DNA from: Dama dama
Lineage: Eukaryota > Chordata > Mammalia > Artiodactyla > Cervidae
Direction of reading: 5' to 3'
DNA length: 64,000 nt
Assembly (NCBI RefSeq): GCF_033118175.1
Contig: NW_026870906.1
Coordinates: 1,302,001 to 1,366,000, forward strand
The first letter of the stretch is position 1. Each line of letters opens with the position of its first letter. The translations under genes were made by a program, and so were the position numbers. Below, piece by piece: positions 14,203 through 25,410 of this stretch. A model generated the notes under the pieces. It had not been told where the DNA came from, ran no database searches, and saw only the letters and a list, made by a program, of their open reading frames with translations.

Positions 14203-14480
14203 ATGCTCCTCATATTTTTCAGACCTTTTCATGCTCCTCGTATTTTTCAGACCTTTTCACACTCCTCGTGTTTTTCAGACATTCAGGCCCCTCATATTTT
14301 TCAGACATTTTCATGCTCCTCGTGTTTTTCAGACCTTTTCATGCTCCTCGTATTTTTAACACATTTTCATATTCCTCCGATTTTTCACACCTTTTCACGC
14401 TCCTCGTATTTTTCAGACATTAAGGCCCCTCGTATTTTTCAGACCTTTTCATGCTCCTCGTATTTTTCACACCTTTTCAT
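14203..14480. repeat. Paired GGCCCCTCG-marker block, first of three
   Basis: A block of about ten monomers containing the TTCAGGCCCCTC marker, a CATATTCCTCC monomer and the TTAAGGCCCCTC marker, in that order. It recurs at about 14839-15140 (offset 636) and at about 18925-19210 (offset 4086 from the second). The marker pair spacing, about 140 bp or five monomers, is kept in all three. Confidence 0.75.
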
Positions 14481-14838
14481 GCTCCTCATATTGTTCACAA
14501 CTTTTCATGCTCTTCATCTTTTTCACATCTTTTCATGCTTTTCATATTTTTCATACCTTTTCATGCTCCTCGTATTTTTCAGACCTTTTCATGCTCCCTG
14601 TATTTTCATACCTTTCATGGTCCTCGTATTTTTCAGACCGTTTCATGCTTCTCGAATTTTTCACACCTTTTCATGCTCTTCCTGTTTTTCACACCTTTTC
14701 ATGCTCTTCGTGTTTTTCACTCCTTTTCTTGCTCTTCGTGTTTCCACACCTTGTCCTGCTCCTCATATTCTTCACACCATTTCATGCTCTTCATATTTTC
14801 ACAGCATTTCATGCTAGTCATATTTTTGACACCTTTTC

Positions 14839-15140
14839 ATGCTCCTCATATTTTTCAGACATTTTCATGCTCCTCGGGTTTTTCAGACCTTTTCACGCTC
14901 CTCGTATTTTTCAGACATTCAGGCCCCTCGTATTTTTCAGACATTTTCATGCTCCTCGTGTTTTTCAGACCTTTTCATGCTCCTCGTATTTTTCACACAT
15001 TTTCATATTCCTCCTATTTTTCACACCTTTTCACGCTCCTCGTATTTTTCAGACATTAAGGCCCCTCGTATTTCTCAGACCTTTTCATGCTTCTCGTATT
15101 TTTCACACCTTTTCATGCTCCTCATATTGTTCACAACTTT
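14839..15140. repeat. Paired GGCCCCTCG-marker block, second of three
   Basis: Same order of marker monomers as at 14203, offset 636. Point differences such as CTCGGGTTTTTC near 14874 are seen only in this copy. Confidence 0.75.
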
Positions 15141-15194
15141 TCATGCTCTTCATATTTTTCACATCGTTTCATGCTCCTCATATTTTTCATACCG

Positions 15195-16060
15195 TTTCAT
15201 GCTCCTCATATTTTTCACATCTTTTTATGTTCGTCATATATTTGATACGATTTAAAGCTCTTCATATTTTTCATACCATTTCATGCTCTTCATATTTTCA
15301 CAACGTTTCATGCTCCTGATATTTTTCAGACCGTTTCATGTTCCTCATATATTTCACACATTTTCATGCTCCTCATATTTTTGACACCTTTTCATGATCC
15401 TCGTATTTTTCAGATCGTTTCATGCTTCTCGTATTTTTCACACCTTTTCATGCTCCTCGTATTTTTCACAACTTTTCATGCTCCTCATATTTTTCAAACC
15501 TTTTCATGCTCCTCTTATTTTTCACACATTTTCATGCTCTTGTGTTTTTCACTCCTTTTCATGCTCCTCGTATTTTTCAGACCTTTTCATGCTCCTTGTA
15601 ATTTTCAGACCTTTTCATGCTCCTCGTATTATATAGACCTTTTCATGCTCCTAGTATTTTTCAGACATTTTCATGCTCCTCGTATTTTTCAGACCTTTTT
15701 TTGCTCCTCGTATTTTTACACCTTTTCATGCTCCTCGTATTTTTCAGACCTTTTCATGCTCCTCGTATTTTACAGAGCTTTTCATGCTCCTCGTATTTTT
15801 CAGAACTTTTCGTGCTCCTCGTATTTTCAGACCTTTTCGTGCTCCTCGAATTTTTCACACCTTTTCATGCTCCTCATGTTTTCCACACCTTTCATGCTCT
15901 TCATATTTTTCACAGCATTTCATGCTCTTCATATTTTCACACCGTTTCATCCTCCTCATATTTTTGAGACGTTTTCATGCTCCTCATGTTTTTCACACAT
16001 TTTCATGCTCCTCGTATTTTCCATACGTTTTCATGCTCCTCGTATTTTTCAGACCTTTTC
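15195..16060. repeat. Block repeated at offset 1861/1862, copy 1
   Basis: The distinctive stretch with CTTTTTATGTTCGTCATATA starts at 15221 and again at 17082 (offset 1861). The TTTTTTTGCTCCTCG landmark gives 1862 (ATG 15673 and 17535). The block includes the rare GATACGATTTAAAGCTC monomer near 15245 and 17106. Copies are close but not identical. Confidence 0.78.
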
Positions 16061-16549
16061 ATGTTCCTCGTATTTTTGACATCTTTTCATGCTCCTTGTA
16101 ATTTTCAGACCATTTCATGCTCCTCATATTTTTCAGACCTTTTCATTCTCCTAGTATTTTTCCGATCTTTTCATGCTCCTTGTACTTTTCAGACCTTTTC
16201 ATTCTCCTCATATTTCTCACACCTTTCATGCTCTTCATATTTTTCACACAGTTTCATGCTCATGATATTTTCACACCGTTTCATGCTCCTCATATTTTTG
16301 ATAACTTTTCATGCTCCTCTTATTTTTCACACCTTTTCATGCTCCTCATATTTTTCAGACCTTTTCATGCTCCCTGTATCTTTCATACCTTTCATGGTCC
16401 TCATATTTTTCAGACCGTTTCATGCTTCTCGTATTATTCACACCTTTTCATGCTCTTCCTGTTTTTCACACCTTTTCATGCTCTTCGTGTTTTTCACTCC
16501 TTTTAATGCTCTTCATATCTTTCAGGCCTTTTCACGCTCTTGATATTTT
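15561..16549. repeat. Block repeated at offset 2499, copy 2
   Basis: This is the second copy of the block at 13062-14050. Part of it belongs to another duplication as well: about 15195-16060 matches about 17056-17920 at offset 1861-1862. The same monomers have therefore been copied in at least two separate events with different boundaries. Confidence 0.76.
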
Positions 16550-17055
16550 TCTCACCTTTTCATGCTCTCCGTGTTTTTCACACCTTTTCTTGCTCTTCGT
16601 GTTTTCCACACCTTTTCATGCTCCTCATATTTCTTCACACCATTTCATGCTCTTCATATTTTCACAGCATTTCATGCTAGTCATATTTTTGACACCTTTT
16701 CATGCTCCTCATATTTTTCAGAACTTTTCATGCTCCTCGTGTTTTTCAGACTTTTTCACGCTCCTCATATTTTTCAGACATTCAGGCCCCTCATATTTTT
16801 CAGACATTTTCATGGTCCTCGTATTTTTCAGACCATTTCATGCTCCCTGTATTTTTCATACCTTTCATGCTCCTCGTATTTTTCAGACCTTTTCATGCTC
16901 CCTGTATTTTTCATACCTTTCATGGTCTTCGTATTTTTCAGACCTTTTCATGCTCCTCGTGTTTTTCAGACCTTTTCACGCTCCTCGTATTTTTCAGACA
17001 TTTAGGCACCTCGTATTTTTCAGACATTTTCATGCTCCTCGTGTTTTTCAGAACT

Positions 17056-17920
17056 TTTCATGCTCCTCATATTTTTCACATCTTTTTATGTTCGTCATAT
17101 ATTTGATACGATTTAAAGCTCTTCATATTTTTCATACCATTTCATGCTCTTCATATTTTCACAACGTTTCATGCTCCTCATATTTTTCAGACCGTTTCAT
17201 GTTCCTCATATATTTCACACCTTTTCATGCTTCTCATATTTTTGACACCTTTTCATGATCCTCGTCTTTTTCAGACCGTTTCATGCTTCTCGTATTTTTC
17301 ACACCTTTTCATGCTCCTCGTATTTTTCACAACTTTTCATGCTCCTCGTATTTTTCAAACCTTTTCATGCTCCTCGTATTTTTCACACATTTTCATGCTC
17401 TTCGTGTTTTTCACACCTTTTCATGCTCCTCGCATTTTTCAGACCTTTTCATGCTCCTTGTAATTTTCAGACCTTTTCATGCTCCTCGTATTATATAGAC
17501 CTTTTCATGCTCCGAGTATTTTTCAGACCTTTTCATGCTCCTCGTATTTTTCAGACCTTTTTTTGCTCCTCGTATTTTTACACCTTTTCATGCTCCTTGT
17601 ATTTTTCAGACCGTTTCATGCTCCTCGTATTTTTCAGACCTTTTCATGCTCCTCGTATTTTACAGAACTTTTCGTGCTCCTCGTATTTTCAGACCTTTTC
17701 ATGCTCCTCGAATTTTTCACACCTTTTCTTGCTCCTCGTATTTTTCACACCTTTTCATGCTCCTCATGTTTTCCACACCTTTCATGCTCTTCATATTTTT
17801 CACAGCGTTTCATGCTCTTCATATTTTCACACCGTTTCATCCTCCTCATATTTTTGAGACGTTTTCATGCTCCTCATGTTTTTCACACATTTTCATGCTC
17901 CTCGTATTTTCCAGACCTTT
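17056..17920. repeat. Block repeated at offset 1861/1862, copy 2
   Basis: This is the partner of 15195-16060. To its right the match switches to an offset of 1918 relative to about 16090-16400 (TATTTTTCCGATC monomer at 16117 against 18035). Near 18763 it switches again to 2223 relative to 16540 (ATG 16562 against 18785). This is stepwise mosaic structure. Confidence 0.75.
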
Positions 17921-18924
17921 TCATGCTCCTCGTATTTTCCAGACCTATTCATGCTCCCCGTATTTTTCAGACCTTTTCATTTTCCTCGTATTTTTGACAT
18001 CTTTTCATGCTCCTCGTAATTTTCAGACCATTTCATGCTCCTCATATTTTTCAGACCTTTTCATTCTCCTAGTATTTTTCCGATCTTTTCCTGCTCCTTG
18101 TACTTTTCAGACCTTTTCATGCTCCTCATATTTCTCACACCTTTCATGCTCTTCATATTTTTCACACGGTTTCATGCTCATGATATTTTCACACCGTTTC
18201 ATGCTCCTCATATTTTTGATAACATTTCATGCTCCTCTTATTTTTCACACCTTTTCATGCTTCCCGTATTTTCCAGACCTTTTCATGCTCCTCGTATTTT
18301 TCAGACATTTACATGCTCCTCGTGTTTTTCAGACCTTTTCATGCTCCTCGTATTTTTCACACATTTTCATATTCCTCCTATTTTTCACACCTTTTCACGC
18401 TTCTTTTTTTTTCAGACATTAAGGCCCCTCGTACTTTTCACACCTTTTCATGCTCCTCGTATTTTTCACACCTTTTCATGCTACTCATATTGTTCACACC
18501 TTTTCTTGCTCTTCATATTTTTCACATCTTTTAATGCTCCTCATATTTTTCATACCTTTTCATGCTCCTCGTATTTTTCAGACCTTTTCATGCTCCCTGT
18601 ATTTTTCATACCTTTCATGGTCCTCGTATTTTTCAGACCGTTTCATGCTTGTCATATTTTTCACACCTTTTCATGCTCTTCCTGTTTTTCACACCTTTTC
18701 ATGCTCTTCGTGTTTTTCACTCCTTTTAATGCTCTTCATATTTTTCAGGACTTTTCACGCTCTTGATATTTTTCTCACCTTTTCATGCTCTCCGTGTTTT
18801 TCACACCTTTTCTTGCTCTTCGTGTTTTCCACACCTTTTCCTGCTCCTCATATTTCTTCACACCATTTCATGCTCTTCATATTTTCACAGCATTTCATTC
18901 TAGTCATATTTTTGACACCTTTTC

Positions 18925-19210
18925 ATGCTCCTCATATTTTTCAGACATTTTCATGCTCCTCGTGTTTTTCAGACCTTTTCACGCTCCTCGTATTTTTCAG
19001 ACATTCAGGCCCCTCGTATTTTTCAGAACTTTTCATGGTCCTCGTATTTTTCAGACCTTTTCATGCTCCTCGTATTTTTCACACATTTTCATATTTCTCG
19101 TATTTTTCACACCTTTTCACGCTCCTCGTATTTTTCAGACATTAAGGCCCCTCGTATTTTTCAGACCTTTTCATGCTCCTCGTATTTTTCACACCTTTTC
19201 ATGCTCCTCA
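18925..19210. repeat. Paired GGCCCCTCG-marker block, third of three
   Basis: Same marker order as the blocks at 14203 and 14839. It is closest to the second in its leading monomers but has CATATTTCTCG where the others read CATATTCCTCC or CATATTCCTCCG. Confidence 0.72.
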
Positions 19211-21879
19211 TATTGTTCACAACTTTTCATGCTCTTCATATTTTTCACATCTTTTCATGCTCCTCATATTTTTCATACCGTTTCATGATCCTCATATATT
19301 TCACACCTTTTCATGCTTCTCATATTTTTGACACCTTTTCATGATCCTTGTATTTTTCAGACTGTTTCATGCTTCTCATATTTTTCACACCTTTTCATGC
19401 TCCTCGTATTTTTCACAACTTTTCATGCTCATCGTATTTTTCATACCTTTTCATGATCCTCATATTTTTCACACCTTTTAATGCTCTTCATATTTTTCAG
19501 GCCGTTTCATGCTCCTCATGTTTTTCACACCTTTTCATGGTCTTCATATTTTTCACACCGTTTCATGCTCTTCATGTTTCCATACTGTTTCATGCTCCTC
19601 ATATTTTTCAGATATTTTCATGCTCCTCGTATTTTCCAGACCTTTTCATGCTCCTCGTACTTTTTACAACTTTTCATGCTCCTTGTACTTTTCAGACCTT
19701 TTCATGCTCCTCATATTTCTCACACCTTTCATGCTCTTCATATTTTTCACACCGTTTCATGCTCTTTATATTTTCACTCCGTTTCATGCTCCTCATATTT
19801 TTGATACCGTTTCATACTCCTCTTATTTTTCAGACCTTTTCATGCTCCTCGTATTTTTCAGACCTTTTCATGCTCCCCGTATTTTTCATACCTTTCAAGG
19901 TCCTCATATTTTACAGAACGATTCATGCTCCCTGTATTTTTCATACCTTTCATGGTCCTCGTATTTTTCAGACCTTTTCATGCTCCTCGTATTTTTCACA
20001 CCTTTTCATGTTCCTCGTATTTTTCACTCCTTTTCATGCTCCTTGTATTTTTCACACCTTTTCATGCTACTCGTATTTTTCAGACCTTTTCATGCTCCCC
20101 ATATTTTCAGACCTTTTCATGCTCCTACTATTTTTCACACCTTTTTATGCTACTCGTATTTTTCACACCTTTTCATGCTCCTCGTATTTTTCAGTCATTT
20201 TCATGATCCTCGTATTTTTCAGACCTTTTCATGCTCCTCGTATTTTTCACACCTTTTCATGCTCCTCGTATTTTTCAGACCTTTTCATGCTCCTACTATT
20301 TTTCACACCTTTTCATGCTCCTCACATTTTCACACATTTTCATGCTCTTCGTATTTTTCACACATTTTCATGCTCTATGTATTTTTCAGACATTTTCATG
20401 CTCTTGGTAATTTTTCACACCTTTTCATGCTCTTCATATATTTCACACCTTTTCATGCTCTTCGTATTTTTCACACCTTTTCCTGCTCTTCATATTTTTC
20501 ACACCGTTTCATGCTCTTCATATTTTTCACACCTTTTCATGCTCTTCATGTTTTTCCCACGTTTTCATGCTTTTCATATTTTTCACACAGTTTCATGCTT
20601 TTCATATTTTTCACACAGTTTCATGCTCTTCATATTTTTCACACCTTTTCATGCTCTTCGTATTTTTCACTCCGTTCTATGCTCCTCATATTTTCACATC
20701 GTTTCATGCTCCTCATATTTTTACACCGTTTCATGCTCTTCGTATTTTTCACACCTTTTCATGCTCTTTATATATTTTACAACTTTTCATGCACTTCGTA
20801 TGTTTCACACCTTATCATGCTTCTCATATTATTCACACCTTTTCATGCTCATTATATTTTTCACATCTTTTATTGCTCTTCATATTTTTCAGACCTTTTC
20901 ATGCTCCTCATATTTTTCACACCGTTTCATGCTCCTCATATTTTCACACCGTTTCATGTCTTCATATTTTTCACACCATTTCATGCTTTTCATATTTTTC
21001 ACACCTTTTCATGCTCTTTGTATATTTCACACCTTTTCATGCACTTCGTATGTTTCACACCTTATCATGCTCCTCATATTATTCACACCTGTTCATGCTC
21101 CTCGTGTTTTTCAGAACTTTTCATGCTCCTCATATTTTTCAGACCTTTTCATGCTCCTCGTATTTTTCACACCTTTTCATGCTCCTTGTATTTTTCACAC
21201 CTTTTCATGCTCCTTGTATTTTTCAGACCTTTTCATGCTGTTCATATTTTTCAAAACATTTCATGCTTTAGCATTTTTCACACCGTTTAATGCTCTGCAT
21301 ATTTTTCACACCTTTTCATGCACTTCGTATTTTTCAAACCTTTTCATGCTCTTTGTATTTTTCACAACTTTTCATTCTTTTCATAATTTTGCACACCTTT
21401 TCATGGTCTTCATATATTTCACACCAGTCATGCTCTTCGTATTTTTCACACTTTTTCAAGCTCTTCATACTTTTCAAACCGTTTCATGCTCTTCATATTT
21501 TTCACATCTTTTCATGCTCTTCATATTTTTCACACCGTTTCATGCTCTTCATATTTTTCACACCTTTTCATGGTCTTCATTTTTACACCGTCTCATGCTC
21601 CTCATATTTTTCACACGTTTCATGCTCTTCATATTTTTACACCGTTTCATGCTCCTCCTATTTTTCACACATTTTCATGTTCTTTGTATTTTTCAGACAT
21701 TTTCATGCTCTTGGTAATTTTTCACACCTTTTCATGCTTTTCGTAATTTTTCACACCTGTAAATGCTCTTCGTATATTTCACACCTTTTCATGTTCCTCA
21801 TATTTCTCACACAGTTTCATGCTCTTCATATTATTCACACCTTTTCATGCTCTTCATATTTTTCACACTTTTTCATGCG

Positions 21880-22640
21880 TTTCATATTTTTCACACAGTT
21901 TCATGCTCTTCATAATTTTCACACCTTTTCATGCTCTTCATATTTTTCACACCGTTCTATGCTCCTCATATTTTCAGACCATTTTATGATCCTCATATTT
22001 TCACCCCGTTTCATGCTCTTCATATTTTTCAAACCATTTCATGCTCTTCGTATTTTTCACACCTTTTCATGATCTTTGTATATTTCACACCTTTTCATGC
22101 TCTTCGTTTTTTTCACACCGTTTCATGTTCTTCATATTTTTCACACAGTTTCATGCTCTTCATATTTTCACACCTTTTCATGGTCTTCATTTTTACACCA
22201 TTTCATGCTCCTCATATTTTTCACACGTTTCATGCTCTTCATATTTTTACACCGTTTCATGCTCCTCCTATTTTTCACACCTTTTCATGCTCTTCATATT
22301 TTTCACACGTTTTCATGCTTTTCATATTTTTCACACAGTTTCATGCTTTTCATATTTTTCACACAATTTCATGCTCTTCATAATTTTCACACCTTTTCAT
22401 GCTCTTCATATTTTTCACTCCGTTCTATGCTCCTCATATTTTCAGACCATTTTATGATCCTCATATTTTCACCGCGTTTCATGCTCTTCATATTTTTCAA
22501 ACCATTTCATGCTCTTCGTATTTTTCACACCTTTTCATGATCTTTGTATATTTCACACCTTTTCATGCTCTTCGTTTTTTTCACACCGTTTCATGTTCTT
22601 CATATTTTTCACACAGTTTCATGCTCTTCATATTTTCACA
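21880..22640. repeat. Duplication with 468-bp step
   Basis: About 21880-22172 and 22348-22640 match at offset 468. Landmarks are GTTCTATGCTCC at 21954 and 22422, TTTATGATCCTCATATTTTC near 21984 and 22452, and CATGATCTTTGTATATTTC near 22068 and 22536. A further partial copy of the first landmark lies at 22755 (another 333 bp), and an older one at 20674. The step is not a multiple of 28 because the block contains shortened monomers. Confidence 0.82.
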
Positions 22641-23336
22641 CCTTTTCATGCTCTTCATATTTTTCACACTTTTTCATGCTTTTCATATTTTTCATACAGT
22701 TTCATGCTCTTCATAATTTTCACACCTTTTCTTGCTCTTCATATTTTTCACTCCGTTCTATGCTCCTCATATTTTCAGACCTTTTCATGCTCCTCATATT
22801 TTCACACCGTTTCATGCTCTTTGTATTTTTCACACATTTTCATGCTCTTTGTATTTTTCAGACATTTTCATGCTCTTGGTAATTTTTCACACCTTTTCAT
22901 GCTTTTCGTAATTTTTCACACCTTTTCATGCTCTTCATATATTTCACACCTTTTCTTGCTCTTCGTATTTTTCACACTGTTTCATGCTCTTCAGATTTTT
23001 CACACCTTTTCATGCTCTTCATATTTTTCACACGTTTTCATGCTTTTCATATTTTTCCCACCGTTTCATGCTCTTCATATTTTTCACACAGTTTCATGCT
23101 CTTCATATTTTTCACACCTTTTCATGCTCTTCATATTTTTCACACGTTTTCATGCTTTTCATATTTTTCACACAGTTTCATGCTTTTCATATTTTTCACA
23201 CCTTTTCATGCTCTTCGTATTTTTCCCACCTTTTCATGCTCTTCATATTTTTCAAACCTTTTCTTGCTTTTTGAATTTTTCATACATTTTCATGGTCTTC
23301 GTGTTTTTCACACATTTTCATGCTCTTCGTATTTTT

Positions 23337-23640
23337 TACACTTTTTCATGGTCCTCATATTTTTCAAACCTTTTCATGCTCATCATAGTTTTCACACCTT
23401 TTCGTGGTCCTCGTATATTTCAGACCTTTTCGTGCTCCTCGGATTTTTCACACCTTTTCATCCTCTTCGAATTTTTCACACATTTTCATGCACTTCGTTT
23501 TATCCACAACTTTTCATGCTGCTAGTGTTTTTCACACCATTTCATGCTCTTCATATTTTTCAGACCGTTTCTTGCTCCTCATATTTATCACACCTTTCTA
23601 TGCTCTTCATAATTTTCACACCGTTTCATGCTCTTCATTT
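23337..23640. repeat. Block repeated at offset 1035, copy 1
   Basis: This block matches about 24372-24675. Both contain a CATGGTCCTCATATTTTTC monomer, a TATATTTCAGACC monomer, CGTTTTATCCACAACTTTTC (near 23497 and 24532) and the CATGCTGCTCGTG or CATGCTGCTAGTG monomer. The CATGCTGCTCGTG monomer then becomes a recurrent landmark of region 4. Confidence 0.8.
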
Positions 23641-24371
23641 TTTCACACCTTTTCAGGCTCCTCATATTTTTGAGACCTTTTCATGCTCTTTGTATTTTTC
23701 ACACTTTTTAATGCTCCTCCTGTTTTCCAGACCTTTTCATGCTCCTCATATTTTTCAGACCTTTTCATGCTCCTCGTATTTTTGACACCTTTTCATGGTC
23801 CTCATATTTTTCAGACCTTTTCATGCTCCTCATATTTTTCACACCTTTTCATTCTCCTAGAATTTTTCAGATCTTTTCATGCTCCTAGTATTTTTCAGAC
23901 CTTTTCATGGTCCTCGTATATTTCAGACTCTTCGTACTCCTCAGATTTTTCACACCTTTTCATGCTCCTCGTATTTTTCCACAGATTTTCATGCTCTTCG
24001 TGTTTTTCACACCTATTCATGCTCCTCGTGTTTTTCACACCTTTTCATGCTCCTCATATTTTTCAAACCTTTCCATGCTCCTCATGTTTTCCAGACCTTT
24101 TCATGCTCCTTGGATTTTTCACACCTTTTCATGCTCCTCGTTTTTTTCACACATGTTCATGCTCTTCGTGTTTTTCACACCTATTCATGCTCCTCGTGTT
24201 TTTCACACCTTTTCATGCTCCTCGTATTTTTCACACCTTTTCATGCTCTTCGTATTTTTCAACCCTTTTCATGCTCTTTGAATTTTTCATACAATTACAT
24301 GCTCTTCGTGTTTTTCACACATTTTCATGCTCTTCGTGTTTTTCACACAGTTTCATGCTCTTCGTGTTTTT

Positions 24372-24675
24372 TACACTCTTTCATGGTCCTCATATTTTTC
24401 AAACCTTTTCGTGCTCTTAGTATTTTTCACACCTTTTCATGGTCCTCGTATATTTCAGACCTTTTTGTGCTCCTCACATTTTTCACACCTTTTCATGCTC
24501 TTCGAATTTTTCACACATTTTCATGCACTTCGTTTTATCCACAACTTTTCATGCTGCTCGTGTTTTTCACACCATTTCATGCTCTTCCTATTTTTCAGAC
24601 CGTTTCATGCTCCTCCGATTTATCACACCTTTCCATGCTCTTCATAATTTTCACACCGTTTCATGCTCTTCATAT
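24372..24675. repeat. Block repeated at offset 1035, copy 2
   Basis: Partner of 23337-23640, with scattered point differences. Between the two lies a smaller exact-period duplication: the CACACCTATTCATGCTCC monomer and its neighbours at 24011 recur at 24179, an offset of 168 or six monomers. Confidence 0.8.
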
Positions 24676-25410
24676 TTTCACACCGTTTCATGCTCTTCAT
24701 ATTTTTCAGACCTTTTCATGCTCCTTGTATTTTGCCCACCGTTTCACGTTCTTCGTGTTTTCACACCATTTCAAGCCCTTTGTATTTTTCACACCTTTTC
24801 GTGCTCTTCATATTGTTCACACCTTTTCACGCTCCAAGTAATTTTTAGACCTTTTCATGCTCCTCGTGTTTTTCAGAACTTTTCAAGCTCCTCGTATTTT
24901 TCAGACCTTTTCATGCTCCTCGTATTTTTCAGACCTTTTCATGCTCCTCGTATTTTTCAGACCTTTACATGCTCCTCGTATTTTTCACACATTTTCATGC
25001 TCTTCGTGTTTTTCACACCTATTCATGCTCCTTGTGTTTTTAACATCTTTTCATGCTCCTCGTGTTTTGCAGAGCTTTTCATGCTCCTCGTATTTTTCAG
25101 ACCTTTTCATGTTCCTCGTATTTTTGACACCTTTTCATGCTCCTCATATTTTTCAGAACTTTTCATGCTCCTGGTATTTTTCAGACCTTTTCACGCTCCT
25201 TGTATTTTTCAGACCTTTTCGGGCTCCTCCTATTTTCAGGCCTTTTCGTGCTCCTCGTATGTTTCACACCTTTTCATGCTCCTCATATATTTCACAACTT
25301 TTTATGCTCTTCATATTTTTTACATATTTCATGCTCCTCATATTTTTCATACCATTTCATGCTACTCATATTTTTCACATCTTTTCATGCTCCTCATATT
25401 TTTGACACCT

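Larger units (their letters stand above)
12200..19350 (+). repeat. Region 2: mosaic of CTCCTCG-type monomers with 26-bp GGCCCCTCG markers
   Basis: Monomers here mostly carry CTCCTCG or CTCCTCA cores. They are arranged as a patchwork of blocks repeated at several offsets (636, 1861-1862, 1918, 2223 and 2499 bp) rather than one regular higher-order repeat. A diagnostic shortened monomer of 26 bp, with TTCAGGCCCCTCG or TTAAGGCCCCTCG in place of the CATG-containing segment, occurs near 12365, 12640, 14280, 14420, 14920, 15055, 16785, 17000, 18418, 19006 and 19142, often as pairs about 140 bp apart. No gene or unique sequence was seen. Confidence 0.82.
19350..25400 (+). repeat. Region 3: 28-bp array with local duplications
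   Basis: Diverged 28-bp monomers with mixed CTCCTCG, CTCTTCA and CTTTTCATA cores. Several shortened monomers of 24-27 bp, for example TATTTTCACACCG and TATTTTTACACCG forms around 21590, 21650, 22190 and 22250, shift the register. Long-range copies are fewer than in regions 1 and 4. The longest open reading frame in the window (19348-21717, 789 codons) lies here, and I regard it as an accident of the repeat, as explained under the rejected items. No gene or unique sequence was seen. Confidence 0.83.

Noticed and set aside
19348..21717. The 789-codon open frame, and others of 300-700 codons (4307-5896, 37339-39459, 31093-32751, 1092-2444), as protein-coding genes
   Set aside because: They are translations of the satellite. 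Several frames are open over the same bases, each start is the CATG of a monomer, ends coincide with monomers that acquire a stop or a 1-bp indel, and the products are low-complexity 28-residue repeats with no domain I recognise. Between duplicated copies the changes are not confined to third codon positions.
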